Positions 23,302-34,753 of a stretch of DNA of 64,000 nucleotides are shown in pieces. The notes under the pieces were generated by a model. That model saw only the letters and a program-made list of their open reading frames with translations. It searched no databases and was not told where the DNA came from. The DNA comes from Silene conica (lineage: Eukaryota > Streptophyta > Magnoliopsida > Caryophyllales > Caryophyllaceae), in assembly GCA_029255685.2 (NCBI GenBank), contig CM055315.2, positions 30,819,501 to 30,883,500 on the forward strand, written 5' to 3'. The position numbers and the translations under genes are program-made. Numbering within the stretch: position 1 is the first letter of the stretch; the number at the start of each line of letters is the position of its first letter.

Positions 23302-24717
23302 TAGGGATGGCAACGGATCCTGGATCTGGTCCAGACCCGTTGGACCCGACCCTGCTGGACCGGATCTGGATCCTTAAAATTTGGACCCGTCGGATCTGGA
23401 TCGGATCTGAATCCACGAGTTTAAAAACGGATCTGGATCTGGATCTTGTTGACAAGACCCGGATCCGATCCTAAGACCTGTTTTTAAAATAAAATAAAAA
23501 AATCCTAATTTCCGCGATTCTGTCTGGGCCTCATTCATTTCTAATTTTCCTAGCCTACTACCCCTATTCACTTTCTCTCTAATTCTTCCCAATTCCCAAA
23601 CCCTAAATCAAAACCCTGCCTCTGAGTCCTGCCGCTGCCTCCTGCAACATATTTCTTTTCCTCTATCTTCTCTACCAAACCGGGGAACTTGCTCAATTCA
23701 ACCTCAAGACATTCTCCTAATCTATCCCCGAAGAAAGCAAACACTATAATATACTCTTTACCAGAACTTCTCATACCAGACCAACCCACTAAAATGCAAA
23801 TGGGAATTAAGAATGTAGTCAATATGACGAAAAATAAGGATATACCGTCTAAACCCAAATAAAAGTTGATGTTTTCATAAGGAAGCCAGCGAAAGCTTTC
23901 CACAAACTGAGATTTGGCCGTAGAAGGATCAAATTGGAGCCGGAAGTTGGGTTATATCCGAATCACCATACCATCATAATCTCATACTAAGATACATGCT
24001 CTTGGTAAACAGATTCATAGACGCAGTCGAAGCCGAGGTATGGTTAAGATGCTAATCTAGGAGAGGCAGCCATGTTTTACTTTATAATAGATTAACTATA
24101 TATAGGAGTTTTTCTTTTCTCTGCAAGTAGATGCCAATCTTCTTACCTTTCTTTCTTATCTCGGCCCGGAATGTGAGATAGTCCTCTTTTGCTGCGTATC
24201 CATACTTCATAGGTAAGCATTATCAACAGGGCTTTTGTGGGGGGATTATTATATAGGTTCACAATCAGAAATTCAAAGTCTTATGTCTTATTTTTTTCCA
24301 TTATATATTTCGGGAAGGGGGCTATGCAGCAGCTGCTCCCCATTCACTTATCGGTTAAAATGGCTTTGCAAGTTATACATGATCTTGGACGATTTGTTTG
24401 TTTAAATTTATCAGGAGAATAAAAGTATAATATGTTTGTATTGAATTTTATTAATAAATATATTTGATTATGAAGTGGTTGATGATAATGGAGTAACAGG
24501 GTTTTGCCATCACAGGTCACAATTTAAGTTTTTTTTCTTCTTTTTCTGTTTTTTTTCCCATGGGACCCGCGTAAAACCCGGATCCGCAGGGTCCGGATCT
24601 GGATCTGAATTTTTTGGACCCGTCGGATCCGGGTCGGATCTGGATCCTATTGCCCAAAACGGATCTGGATCTGGATCCTATTGGACCCAATCCAGATCCG
24701 GCCCGTTGCCATCCCTA
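23302..24717. mobile_element. non-autonomous hAT element C carrying captured sequence
   Basis: Terminal inverted repeats TAGGGATGGCAAC...GTTGCCATCCCTA with a perfect 8 bp target duplication GTCTCACG (23294-23301 and 24718-24725). Subterminal regions are GGATCTGGATC-rich. The middle (about 23500-24480) does not look like hAT sequence: it includes a 5' UTR-like CT-rich stretch (23540-23620) and a mitochondrial nad4 piece (23742-23936). No transposase is present. Confidence 0.93.
23742..23936 (-). pseudogene. nad4: mitochondrial nad4 fragment captured inside hAT element C
   Basis: On the minus strand about 65 codons read QFDPSTAKSQF, ESFRWLPYENINFYLGLDGI, SLFFVILTTFLIPICILVGW and SGMRSSGKEYI. 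This is the N-terminal part of plant mitochondrial NADH dehydrogenase subunit 4 (complex I, inner membrane). It is uninterrupted and close to the mitochondrial protein, then runs into unrelated codons. There is no start, transit peptide or rest of the subunit, so it is a nuclear mitochondrial insertion and not a working gene. It sits well inside the hAT ends and therefore moves with the transposon. Confidence 0.88.
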
Positions 24718-25129
24718 GTCTCACGTATAACAAATAGTAGAAATAATATGAAAACTATCACAAATTACTCAATATTTAGTAGAGATGGCTAAATATAACA
24801 ATTCATTATTTTCAAAAATCCACTTTTAATAATGATGTTCAAAAGTAATTAAATTGTTTGTAACTAATACAAAATTGAAAAGAGCCACATATAATTTGTG
24901 TTTAAAATATTTATAATGTCTTGTCAATAGCCAACAACATTACAAATATTGAAAAATGTCTTATAAACTATATTTGTTAATATAGTACATTTATTAGTTT
25001 GTATTTCTCCAATATAAAATTTCCAAACCCTTATTACGGGTAACCTAAAAAATACGGAGTAGTAATATAAAGTCGGTCATGTTTCAATAGTAACATAAAG
25101 TCAACAACACCTACTGTTGACTCTTATAT

Positions 25130-25298
25130 GACAATTGAGAGTTGAGACGGAGTCATCTTTGTTATGGGAGGAAATATTTCGTCTCAATTTACCTCTTGCG
25201 ACGGATGTTTAGGGTCAACGTTACTGTTGCGACAAAACCAAATGACGTTTTCGACGGACATTTCTGTCATGTTGGCCTTTGTTTTGCGTAGTATAGTG
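25130..25298 (-). mobile_element. CACTA-type element terminus (fragment)
   Basis: Reading inwards from 25298 on the minus strand: CACTATACTACGCAAAAC, then repeated GTCCGTCG and CGACGG words, as in the subterminal repeats of plant CACTA elements. The opposite CACTA end was not found, so this is only one end. Confidence 0.45.
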
Positions 25299-26128
25299 TT
25301 AAAGCAAATTATAATATCTCACATATGCTAAAAAATCATTAGAAATATCGAATATTTTCCCCCTTACATTAATAGTTATAATACATTCATCAAATTGTTT
25401 TCTTCCACCTTAAATTTCCGGACCCTTCTTACACATGACCCCAGTCCCCAAAAATAGTTTCATAAAATCGATCATGTCTAAAAACATGTCGTGATTAATA
25501 ATATTTTTTAAAAAATATGGTTGGATATTAAATGGTTTGCAAAAATCTGGTATTTGACTTGTTTTGAAAGAAGAAATTCATACATTGTATGGAAAATAAA
25601 TTACAAATTATTTTTTAAACAATACGAATTTTTACCCTTTATATGAATGGGTAAAGAGTTCATGCACCACAAAGATAAAAGAAATAAAACAAATGTAAAA
25701 ACGATAACAAAAAGCACATGATTGATCAAAGGAAGAAGAAATTGACAATCTTATCGAAAATGTGAGTAGTACAATAATAAATATAATAGTACAATTCAAA
25801 ATTGCTATAATTATTCATACTATTGAGAGTTTTTCGGGTCATACAGTCATAATATAAAGAGCTTATTTTGCAGTAATGTTTTCAACCTGGTTATATTGTA
25901 TGTTTTCTAATTGAAATTGAACGTAACCTATCTTTTATTGCCTTCCTAATAACATATAATTAATGACCAAATTCAACCTGCTTAACAAAGTCACCCACCA
26001 CCTATAAGCGTAAATACAAAATATAGTTGCCAATCAAGACTAACCAATCCAAAAAAAATGTTAAAATTTGTGCTTTTCCAACCAATAAACTCTTTCAGCT
26101 CGAGAAATGGAAAATGACAATATGACTA

Positions 26129-26220
26129 CTTCCGTGTTAATAATTTGTTTTTCTTTTATATTCTTTGTGAGGGGGTACTTTAATCAAAGATAAACAAATG
26201 ATTATAATGAAAGAATGAAA
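26129..26220. mobile_element. Stowaway-type MITE, 92 bp, older copy
   Basis: TA-flanked, ends CTTCCGTGTTAATAATTTG and ATGATTATAATGAAAGAATG, with the core GGGGGTACTTTAATCAAAGA. It matches the copy at 9492-9583 in length and order but is more diverged. Confidence 0.6.
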
Positions 26221-28248
26221 TAATACTGAATCATACATGTGAGGGAGTACTTTAATCAAAGAATATGAGAATACTGTAATAAACTCGATCAATGTCGTAG
26301 CAAGGTACATGCACGTCAAATTTCATTCGATCATGCATATCGACATAAATTGTTATGGTGGCATAGAAAAATGTTATTTACCGTTCTTTACAATCCATAG
26401 AAAACCATTAAAGTCATTATATAAAATCAACTGCAATTTGTAAAAATAAAAAAACAAGATAAATTACCTATTCTTTAAGGTGCATTTCCTTAACCTTGAT
26501 AATGAAGAACATTCCATGAGACATGCTAGATATCTCAGCAAAATAAGAAGATTGTATTGGTAGTTGATCATTAAGATATATATGAGCGATAAAATATGGT
26601 GGTAATGCATTGACAGCTCAAACACTTGAAATTAACGTAAACATGGCGAGATGACGATACTCTTAGTTTGTACAACAACCATCAATTAGGGTCGCATACT
26701 CTTGCCCTGTATATCCACACTGAATACATATTGAGTTTTTGAGTTGTTATGCAAATGAAGGGTAGAACTGGTAATCTGGTATGCATATGTAACAAAATGA
26801 AACTATAAGGAAATGAAATTATCATCACTTTTACAAAACATTGCAACTCTACTTTATTTTGAGAAATTGGTGAATGTACCACAATCAAATAAGAAAACCA
26901 CCTTGTGATAGTCACAATACCGATATACATTTAAAAAATCTAGGTGATCGTTCTCCGTACCACTTAGTGGTGATTACAACATGTAATTATTAATAAAATT
27001 GCAGTAATTCTAATATGAGACAATTTCACTGTGGAAGACGCTCCATTTTTTAAAAAATCACTCTTTTACTAAAAGTAAAAGATAAATGATTTTTTTTCTA
27101 GAAAAAAATTATGGTGAGACCATCTTATTCCAAAATTATTCCAAAATTTTGGATAAAATTGTACCAAATAATTAAGTAATTTCGTAAAGTTAACATGCCA
27201 TATAGATCTAGAACCCGTCTAAAATGCTATAGTTCAACTCAAGTTTGATAGATTTTTTAATCATTGGATTAGACAAAGTTATCTTTCATCTAATTAATTC
27301 ATCTATAGAGTAAAGAACCCTTACAATTTATTTGTTTTCTCATACTACTTGGGACAAAAATTTCGACCTCTTCGTCTAACACTTATCATCACAGAACTAT
27401 TGACAATAATTCACACAAAATTGCAAAATTAAAAACTAATAATCCTAAGATTAACAATTACCCGAGATCTTTAATAAGAGCAACGTAGACCACGGACACA
27501 ATGCAAATATCAACGAATCTAAGAAATTGTTAATGGATTAAACAATTACCTGAAAATTTTAATAAAAGTAGTTGAAAAAAACTAAATAGATGAAAGATGA
27601 AGGTCGACGACAAATGCGAGATTTTTTCAGAGTAACCCTAGTAGTATTTTATCAAATATACCAATAAATCTTTCTCAATATCCTAATTGAAAATTAGTTC
27701 ATATCAAATCCAATTAAAAGTAAAAAAAAACTAATACTCCGTATCAATTACTAATAACCAAATCTTAAAAATTGATAGGGGTAATTGACTATAATGACTC
27801 ACCGGATATTTGCTCAAATTCCAAAGCGTATCCATTTTCTTCTTCTTTTTTCTCTTATTTTTTTTCTTCTTCAATTTTGGAATTTTGGAAAGTCAAGATA
27901 CAAATCGAGGGCGGCGCCGTGTTTATATGGGAATTAAAAGTATAAGTTGATAAAAAGTACGAAGTACTACTTATACAGTTTAGCAAAAATTTAAGGAATT
28001 AAGATGACGAGACGATCGAGACAAATGGAGAATAGTGTAGAGTAACTTTTACAGATTAAAGAGGGTGATGACCTTAATTAATTACATAACAATTATTTTA
28101 GGAAAGAGTAGGGGAAACTGGATGAGTGGGTAGTTTTTGTTTTACATATTTATTGTGTATATAATACGTATTTTATACGGTCAATTGATATGAACGCGAT
28201 ACGTGGGTGTGTTTGGATTGAGAGAATTGAAGGGAAGGGGACGGGAGG

Positions 28249-29688
28249 TGATAAGGGTAAAGTCGTCACCCTAAATCAAAGTAATCCTTAGGATACTACT
28301 AACTAATAGCTAGCGGTAAGAAAGGTATCGAATCCACAGGGAGGCGGTAATAAATTGTTTGCTAAAGTAAATAAGTCTTAAAGTAACAATTGGGTTGTTT
28401 TGATTGTTTTTGTTGTCTAACAAACTAATTGCGAAATAAGTAAATAAAGATGTAAACAAGTATTAGGAAAGATCTAGGGATCAAGTTCACATAGGCAATT
28501 ATCCAGGGGAATGGGATTTAGCTAATTTAATTGGGCAAAATTATTATTTAAAATCATATGTCCGGTCGGTATTCATATAATCTTTAGATCTAAACCTAAC
28601 ATGCGGTCGCTATAATTAGGTCAGCCTATTCAATTGTTGTGGCCTATCTTAGTCTTAATCTACGGTCGGATCTAAGACTAATTTGCGAGACTAATTAACT
28701 AATCTTGGCTAGTAATTAATTAATCAGGTTTAAAACAACAATAGAACAATAATAATAAGCAGTTTAACAATTAAACATCATTAAAGTTTGATTCCCCCTT
28801 CTAATTACCTAGATCCCTTTTCACCCTAGACAAATAAATTAGCTACGCATGGCTTGGGATCTAACTACAACAATATTGATTGAAAACATAATTAATAAAG
28901 CAATAAACTAAGAACAAGAATAATTGAAGAACAATAAAGTAGAGATTATGATTAAATACCGTAAATAGGAGAACAAGATTCGAAGGCAAGTGCTAAATAA
29001 TAATCTAGAGAGCTACTAGTAATAATTAGGGTTTTTAGAGTAATAAAAGTGTATCTAACAATAGGCTACGAAGCCTTTATTTATAGTAAACTACTTAAAC
29101 AATTTATGGAAACTCGGGGTAAATTAAAGTACTCGATCGAGCTCTCAAGGCACTCGATCGAGCACGCAAGGCACTCGATCGAGCACTCAAGGCACTCGAT
29201 CAAGTGTTGGTGGCACTCGATCGAGTGCTCGCAGCGCGTAATTTCTGCTTCGCGCACTGAACTTCAAACGGTCGCCATTTCTTCGTTACTTGTCCAAATC
29301 AAGTGATTTTTGTGGCATTGGAAAGCTAAGAGGACGAGCTTTCACCTCCAGTTGGAATCATCTGATTATCATGTGTAGAACTCGAGATATGGCTCTCCAA
29401 AGTAGGTACTAGTTATATGGAGCTCTTCTTTGTGCTTGCCTTCGATAATCTCCTTAGCTCTTCCTTCCTAGATCCTCGTGCCATGCTACGTGTGTTCCTT
29501 CATGTCGGGTCCGCGGTGCTCCAATCCATCTTTTGCTCCATAAATGCATCAATCCTGCATTAAACACCGAAAGGCGGAAGTATCGACATTCTAATATAAA
29601 AAGCATATAAATGACACAATTTAGCACAAGAATCATCTCAAAACAACTAAAGGGGAGGCATAAAAGTGTATAGGAATATGACTCATCA
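28249..29688 (-). repeat. 3' LTR of the Athila-type element
   Basis: 1,440 bp, TG...CA. It contains five to six boxes of the type GGCACTCGATCGAGCA at about 29127-29225. It adjoins the purine tract at 29689. Confidence 0.93.
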
Positions 29689-31858
29689 AACTCCCCCAAA
29701 CCAACCCTTTGCTTGTCCTCAAGCAAAGCATCCCACACAGTACAAAAGGCAATCATACAAATGGTGAATAAATAACTCAGAGCTAATGTTAGTGCACATA
29801 CAAATCCCAAGTTGTCCACATCTATAACAAAGTAATGGCCAAATGTACCAATAAAACAGATTCAAAGGTACGGGCAATAGAAAACGCAGCTCAAGTCACA
29901 AGGTTGATATGACGATGTAATATAGACAAAAACCAAATACCTTTCGACCTTGCTAGACAAATTTTAGTCGGATTCTCGCGGATTCACTCATGCTCATAAG
30001 TATATGTAAGGGTGAGTTATATGTGAAGATAGAAAGAAATAAGAACACTCACTCAACTTTATGAAACATGCATGCAATCTAGTGTGATAGAGATTTCCCC
30101 AACAATTATGCATGTATAGATGGACAAAGTACATGTATCAAGACGACAAGGAGGCGAGCGGGTAAGGGTAAAGAAATGGTTTGTGCCAAAACACGTTATG
30201 GATATGTGGAGCTAAAACGGTAGTCGCAGCGCAAAAACCAAAACCACTTTTGTAATGAAAGATAAACCAACCCAAAACTAGAGAAATTATCTTAACTTGA
30301 TAGAACATGAGAGTTTATAACATTACTCTCCAAATATGCATTAGACTCTAGATAGTCTCCTTAAATCTCTTAACAAAATCCAATGAAGCATTCCTTTTTT
30401 TTCGAATCACAAATATTCTTCTATTTTTGAAGTTTTTCTTTTTCTTTCCTTTTTTTTTCTTCTTCTTTCTTGTGCTTCATATATTTTTTCTTTTTTTTTC
30501 AACATAAGAGATTGACACAATTGCTCCCAAATTTTCACTACACCCACTTGAACAAAATTAGTCCCTTCCCAACCATAGTAATGAAATATCATGATAAACC
30601 AAGCAACTGCGACTGTCCCGAAAAGGTAGGCAAATTCTAGGATTGTGGCTTATAAATATTCAAACACAAAACATGCCACAACGCTTCAAACGGGTTTTTC
30701 ATAGGGAATTTGGTTTCAAAGGTAGAAAGGCAAATTTTGGCTATGTGAAACTTATTTGGAGGGTAATTAAGGACCGCCTATCCTCATGTACTTGTCATAC
30801 ATTCACATAAAAGCATCAAGCAATCAGTTTCACACTTATGCAGTTTGATATTACATATTCCACAAGGAGAAACCACACTCAGGCCTAAATAACAATGAGA
30901 CCAGTTTATTAATGTTCCTGGCCTAGGAAGCTCTATAGACCTCAGAATTTAAGTAGTTTACCAACTTAATTTGTCAAGTCTAATCAATATAAAGTATGTC
31001 AATTACGGTCAAGACTTGATCATTGAGCTTTGTTTTCATAGGCTAACGAGTCAAAACAATGTACATGGATAACTACTTGGGATTCAAATGCAGAAACAAT
31101 GCAAATTATCATCATTGCTATTTAATTCACCAAGGCTCGACCTAAAAATAAAAGAAAAATGAAATAAATAAAAAAACATATTTTTGGATTTTTTTTTTAA
31201 ACACACAACATAAAATAAAGACTCTCCCCCAAACCTAAATGTCACAGTGTCCTCATTGTGACCCAAACAACATGAAAGGCACAATAAAAAATATAACCAG
31301 CATCCTAAAGGACACTACTAACAATCGGAAAGAGGAGAAAAAAATAGTACAATAAAAAAGAAAGGTACAAGGAAGGAAAGTACCAAGTGATAGCGAAATC
31401 CCCCCAAACCATAATAAAAAAAGGGAAAGAAGACCATCCAAGTGATCTCGGCAGCAAGCAGCAGTCGAACTCAATCGAGTTAAGGTGGCACTCGATCGAG
31501 TTCGCATCTGGCGAACAGAACCTGCATTTAAAACAAATGCCGAATAAAGGCATAATTAATACACGATAAAGCACGTAATAGTAAATCAAAAAGTAAAGAA
31601 TGTGCTACACAAACGGACAAGTAGCACCAATAAATAACGCGGGCTAAGAAAATGAATAAAGAAGAATAGCCCGGTATAGCAAAATCAAAATCAAGCTTAA
31701 AAGAAGAGCGGGGGTGTTCTTCGCTCTCGAAACCATCTTTAAAAGGTGGAATATATCCGATGTCATCCACCACGTGAGCTTGTTCCGCTATGATGGCCTC
31801 ATCCTTGAAGATCTCTAAAGAATCTAACTCAGCCTCCAAGTCAACACTTCCGTCACAG
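29689..31858 (-). other. non-coding interior of the Athila-type element
   Basis: Where reverse transcriptase, RNase H and integrase would be expected I find no domain. The stretch is AT-rich, with poly-T and poly-A runs, one purine tract beside the LTR, and one pair of CGATCGAG boxes near 31467-31502. Confidence 0.7.
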
Positions 31859-33178
31859 CTAATCCAAAATAGGAGGTGGCTCTTCTTCGTAGATCAACTT
31901 CTCGAACTCATCCACCTCTAGCTCCCATGGATGTGACGCAGTAGTAGAAGCGTCAAATGAATTCCTGTCAATACACAAAGCATGGAAAGAATCAAAAGAA
32001 GGATCGAGAATGGTAATTACATGACATGTAGCTTCCAAATCGAGAGGACGGGGTGCTTGGTTGTGTAGAAAAGTGATGGTGTCATCCCCGATGCGAAAAA
32101 TGAGACTACCCTCCCTAAGGTCAATAAGAGCCCCAGCGGTACTAAGGAAGGGTCGTCCGAGGATAATAGGTATTTCAGCGTCCTCTGCCATGTCCATCAC
32201 TACAAAATCACAGGGCACATAATATTTTCCTATCCTAACCGGCACATCCTCTAAGACACCCATAAGGCGCTGAATGGACCTGTCAGCCATTTGGAGGGTC
32301 ATATTGGTACATTTAAGTGTGATCATGTTAAGTTGTTTACAAGTAGTATACGGCATGACACTGACACTCGCCCCAGAATCACATAACGCATTAGAAAAAT
32401 CAAGAGAACCAATAGTGCAAGGAATAAAAAAACTCCCTGGATCCTTAAGCTTGGGTGGAGAATTGGCTTGCAGCGCGGCATGACACTCCTTAGTGAATGC
32501 AATTGTCTCCACTTCGTTGAAAGTTCTCTTCTTAGTTAATATCTCCTTCATAAACTTTGCATAAGCTGGTACCTGAGTAATCAATTCAGTAAAAGGAACG
32601 CTTACTTGAAGATTCTTCACAACTTCCATGAATCTCCCGAACTGTTGATCAAGTTGTGATTTTTGTTGCCGGGTTGGGAATGGAAGAATAATCTTTATTG
32701 GTTCACCTTCCTTTGCATCCTTAGGGACCTTTGAGGGACTCGGACTTGGAATAGTAGTCCCTGGAGTAGGTACCTGTGCAATAGGCGAAACAGAAGCATC
32801 ATCAGAAGTACGAACATGAGTCACTCGATCGAGTGGGGTTGGCACTCGATCGAGTGCACTACGAGCTCCATCGAGTGTCACAGATTTAGATCGCATCGCT
32901 TCTTTTCGTTTTTCTTTTTCGTTTTTCTCATGTATATGATCTTTCTCTAATTCATTTTCTTCTTCATCATCATCACTGAAAGAGAGATGCCCTAAACCTT
33001 TAGGAGAAACATAAGGCACTTTACTATCATCTTTGGGCATCTCCGGCTCTTTATAAAAAGTACCACTCCTCAAATGAATAGCATGAACTTGCTCATGAGC
33101 TTGTTGTCCTTGGGGAAGAAGGTTTACGGGTTGCCTATTTGTATTTTGGCCTGCTAGTTGGGCAACTTGAGTGTCCAA
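31859..33178 (-). CDS. Athila-type protease region with acidic linker (fossil)
   Basis: Contains an aspartic protease with LCDSGASVSVMPY and IILGRPFLSTAG, preceded by the Athila-type segment FMEVVKNLQVSVPFTELITQ. The linker before it holds in-frame copies of the CGATCGAG box, read as SALDRVPTPLDRVTH. The 439-residue frame is open across the protease. Confidence 0.88.
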   Translation of the reverse strand: MDTQVAQLAGQNTNRQPVNLLPQGQQAHEQVHAIHLRSGTFYKEPEMPKDDSKVPYVSPKGLGHLSFSDDDEEENELEKDHIHEKNEKEKRKEAMRSKSVTLDGARSALDRVPTPLDRVTHVRTSDDASVSPIAQVPTPGTTIPSPSPSKVPKDAKEGEPIKIILPFPTRQQKSQLDQQFGRFMEVVKNLQVSVPFTELITQVPAYAKFMKEILTKKRTFNEVETIAFTKECHAALQANSPPKLKDPGSFFIPCTIGSLDFSNALCDSGASVSVMPYTTCKQLNMITLKCTNMTLQMADRSIQRLMGVLEDVPVRIGKYYVPCDFVVMDMAEDAEIPIILGRPFLSTAGALIDLREGSLIFRIGDDTITFLHNQAPRPLDLEATCHVITILDPSFDSFHALCIDRNSFDASTTASHPWELEVDEFEKLIYEEEPPPILD

Positions 33179-33319
33179 TATCTTATTGTGAGCCAGTATC
33201 TGAGTAATCTATGCCTTTTGCTCCATCTGAGCTTTAAGGCTCTGCTGCAACATAGCTTTGATCTCTGACATATCATTATTTGAAGCTGGTGGTGGAGGAG
33301 GTGGCACTAAAGGTTGAAA

Positions 33320-34645
33320 CTATTGTTGGCGCTGCTTGTTAAACTGAGGACCTCCTTGATTCTGTCTATAATTTCCTTGCTGGCCGCGGTTTTGAGGGAT
33401 CACATAATTTGAATTTGGTTGTTGCTGAGGTGGGTTAGGGTTTTGAACATTCTGGCTCGACCATTGAAGAAAGGGATGTTCCCTTGTCCTCTCATTGTAA
33501 GTGTTAGAAAAAGGATTAGCTTGCTTGTAGGATTGGAAAACAAGTACTTGTTCCATAGGACTTATACACTCATCAGCAATATGACCCTCTATACCACATC
33601 TTCCGCAGAGAATTACTTCCCCTTGTTGAACCATATTAACCACTTGGTGTTGGCCACCCAAAGCTTGTGTTGTTTGCATCTGTGCAATCTTAGCATTCAA
33701 AGCTTCTAACTGGGCTACGACGGCACTATCTGTACCACTTCCCCTCGCAGAGCCTCTTGGATTTCCATATTCGGCAGTATGAGTAGCCATATCATCGATC
33801 AATTTATAAGCTGTATCATCAGTGGTGTTATTCTGAAATCTTCCGTTAGCAGAAGAGTCTAAAAGAGCTCTATGATCATCGAATAACCCGTTGTAAAACT
33901 GGTTACAAAGAAACCACTTCTGAAACCCATGATGAGGAACTGCCCGAACCAATCTTTTGAAACGTACCCATGCCTCATTAAAATCTTCATTACGTCCTTG
34001 CTTGAAGTTAGTAATCTGATTTCTGAGATTGTTTGTCTTTTGTGGGGGAAAGTATCTCTTGTAGAATGCAAGAGCTAGGGAATTCCAATCAGTAATGGCA
34101 TGAGCAGTCAAATCCAACTCGCGTAACCATTCGCTAGCATCATCTTGTAGAGAAAAAGGGAAAAGTCGGTACTTGACCTGATCATAAGTCACTCCTGTTG
34201 GCAAAGGAATGGAGCTGCAATAAGTGACAAACTTATCCATATGTTTCGCAGGATCTTCCCCAGATCTACCTCCAAACATATTCCGCTCTACCAACGCAAG
34301 ATAAGTAGGCTTGATATCAAAAGGCTTCTCCTCAGCATCAGTAGGAGGAGGTATAAATCATGTTGGAATAGAAGCCAAAGTAGGCTCGTTGTAGCTTGCC
34401 AAGGTAGCTGTATTGGGTGCAACCATCTTTGGTGTAGCGACAATGGTCTCATAAACGATATCGTCCTCGTCAGAAGATGAATTTTCTGAGGTAATTAAAG
34501 GCTCAATCCTGTCAAGTATACTCAAGTCTTCTACTTGACCCACTTCTCTATTAAAATTCCTTCTGTAGCGAAAAGTCCTCTCTGGTTCAGGATCAAAATC
34601 AATGATCTCGGACCGATTTGACCTGGGCATACAAGGAACTAACAA
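33320..34645 (-). CDS. Athila-type gag region (fossil)
   Basis: Retrotransposon gag core (GEDPAKHMDKF, WNSLALAFYKRYFPP, FNEAWVRFKRLVRAVPHHGF) followed by a CCHC zinc knuckle (CGRCGIEGHIADEC) and a Gln/Asn-rich tail. An acidic leader part precedes the core. It is the first coding region after the primer site, as in Athila. Confidence 0.88.
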
Positions 34646-34732
34646 GAAAAGCGTAAAAACAGTCTCAAGGAACTGGAGTTCCCTGAGAAAAAAGACAAAT
34701 TAAACAAGTAACAAACAAATAAATTGTTGCCT

Positions 34733-34749
34733 CCCCGGCAACGGCGCCA
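34733..34749 (-). other. tRNA-Asp primer-binding site
   Basis: On the minus strand TGGCGCCGTTGCCGGGG, which as I recall it is the exact complement of the 3' end of plant tRNA-Asp(GUC). This primer is used by Athila elements. It lies a few bases from the 5' LTR end. Confidence 0.85.
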
Positions 34750-34753
34750 AATT

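Larger units (their letters stand above)
22910..24723. mobile_element. non-autonomous hAT element B (interrupted by element C)
   Basis: Ends TAGGGGTGTGCA (22910) and TGCACAGTCTCA, the latter split by element C. The 8 bp target duplication CGTATAAC lies at 22902-22909 and 24724-24731. The interior is a dense run of GGTCCGGTCC/GGACCGG words. Without element C it is about 390 bp, a hAT MITE. Confidence 0.85.
24732..28204. other. AT-rich intergenic stretch, no gene seen
   Basis: No supported coding. Two small element traces are listed separately (25130-25298 and 26129-26220). A decayed stretch at about 27005-27130 has GAGAC/GTGAGACCATCTTATTCC ends and may be an old MITE. The rest is unassigned. 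Confidence 0.5.

Noticed and set aside
23568-23903. 111-residue open frame as an independent gene
   Set aside because: Its first half is nad4 and the rest is unrelated sequence inside hAT element C; no start context or full domain.
29049-29306. 85-residue frame with repeated RHSIEH
   Set aside because: It is the ACTCGATCGAG box cluster of an LTR read by chance; the equivalent frame occurs in the paired LTR.
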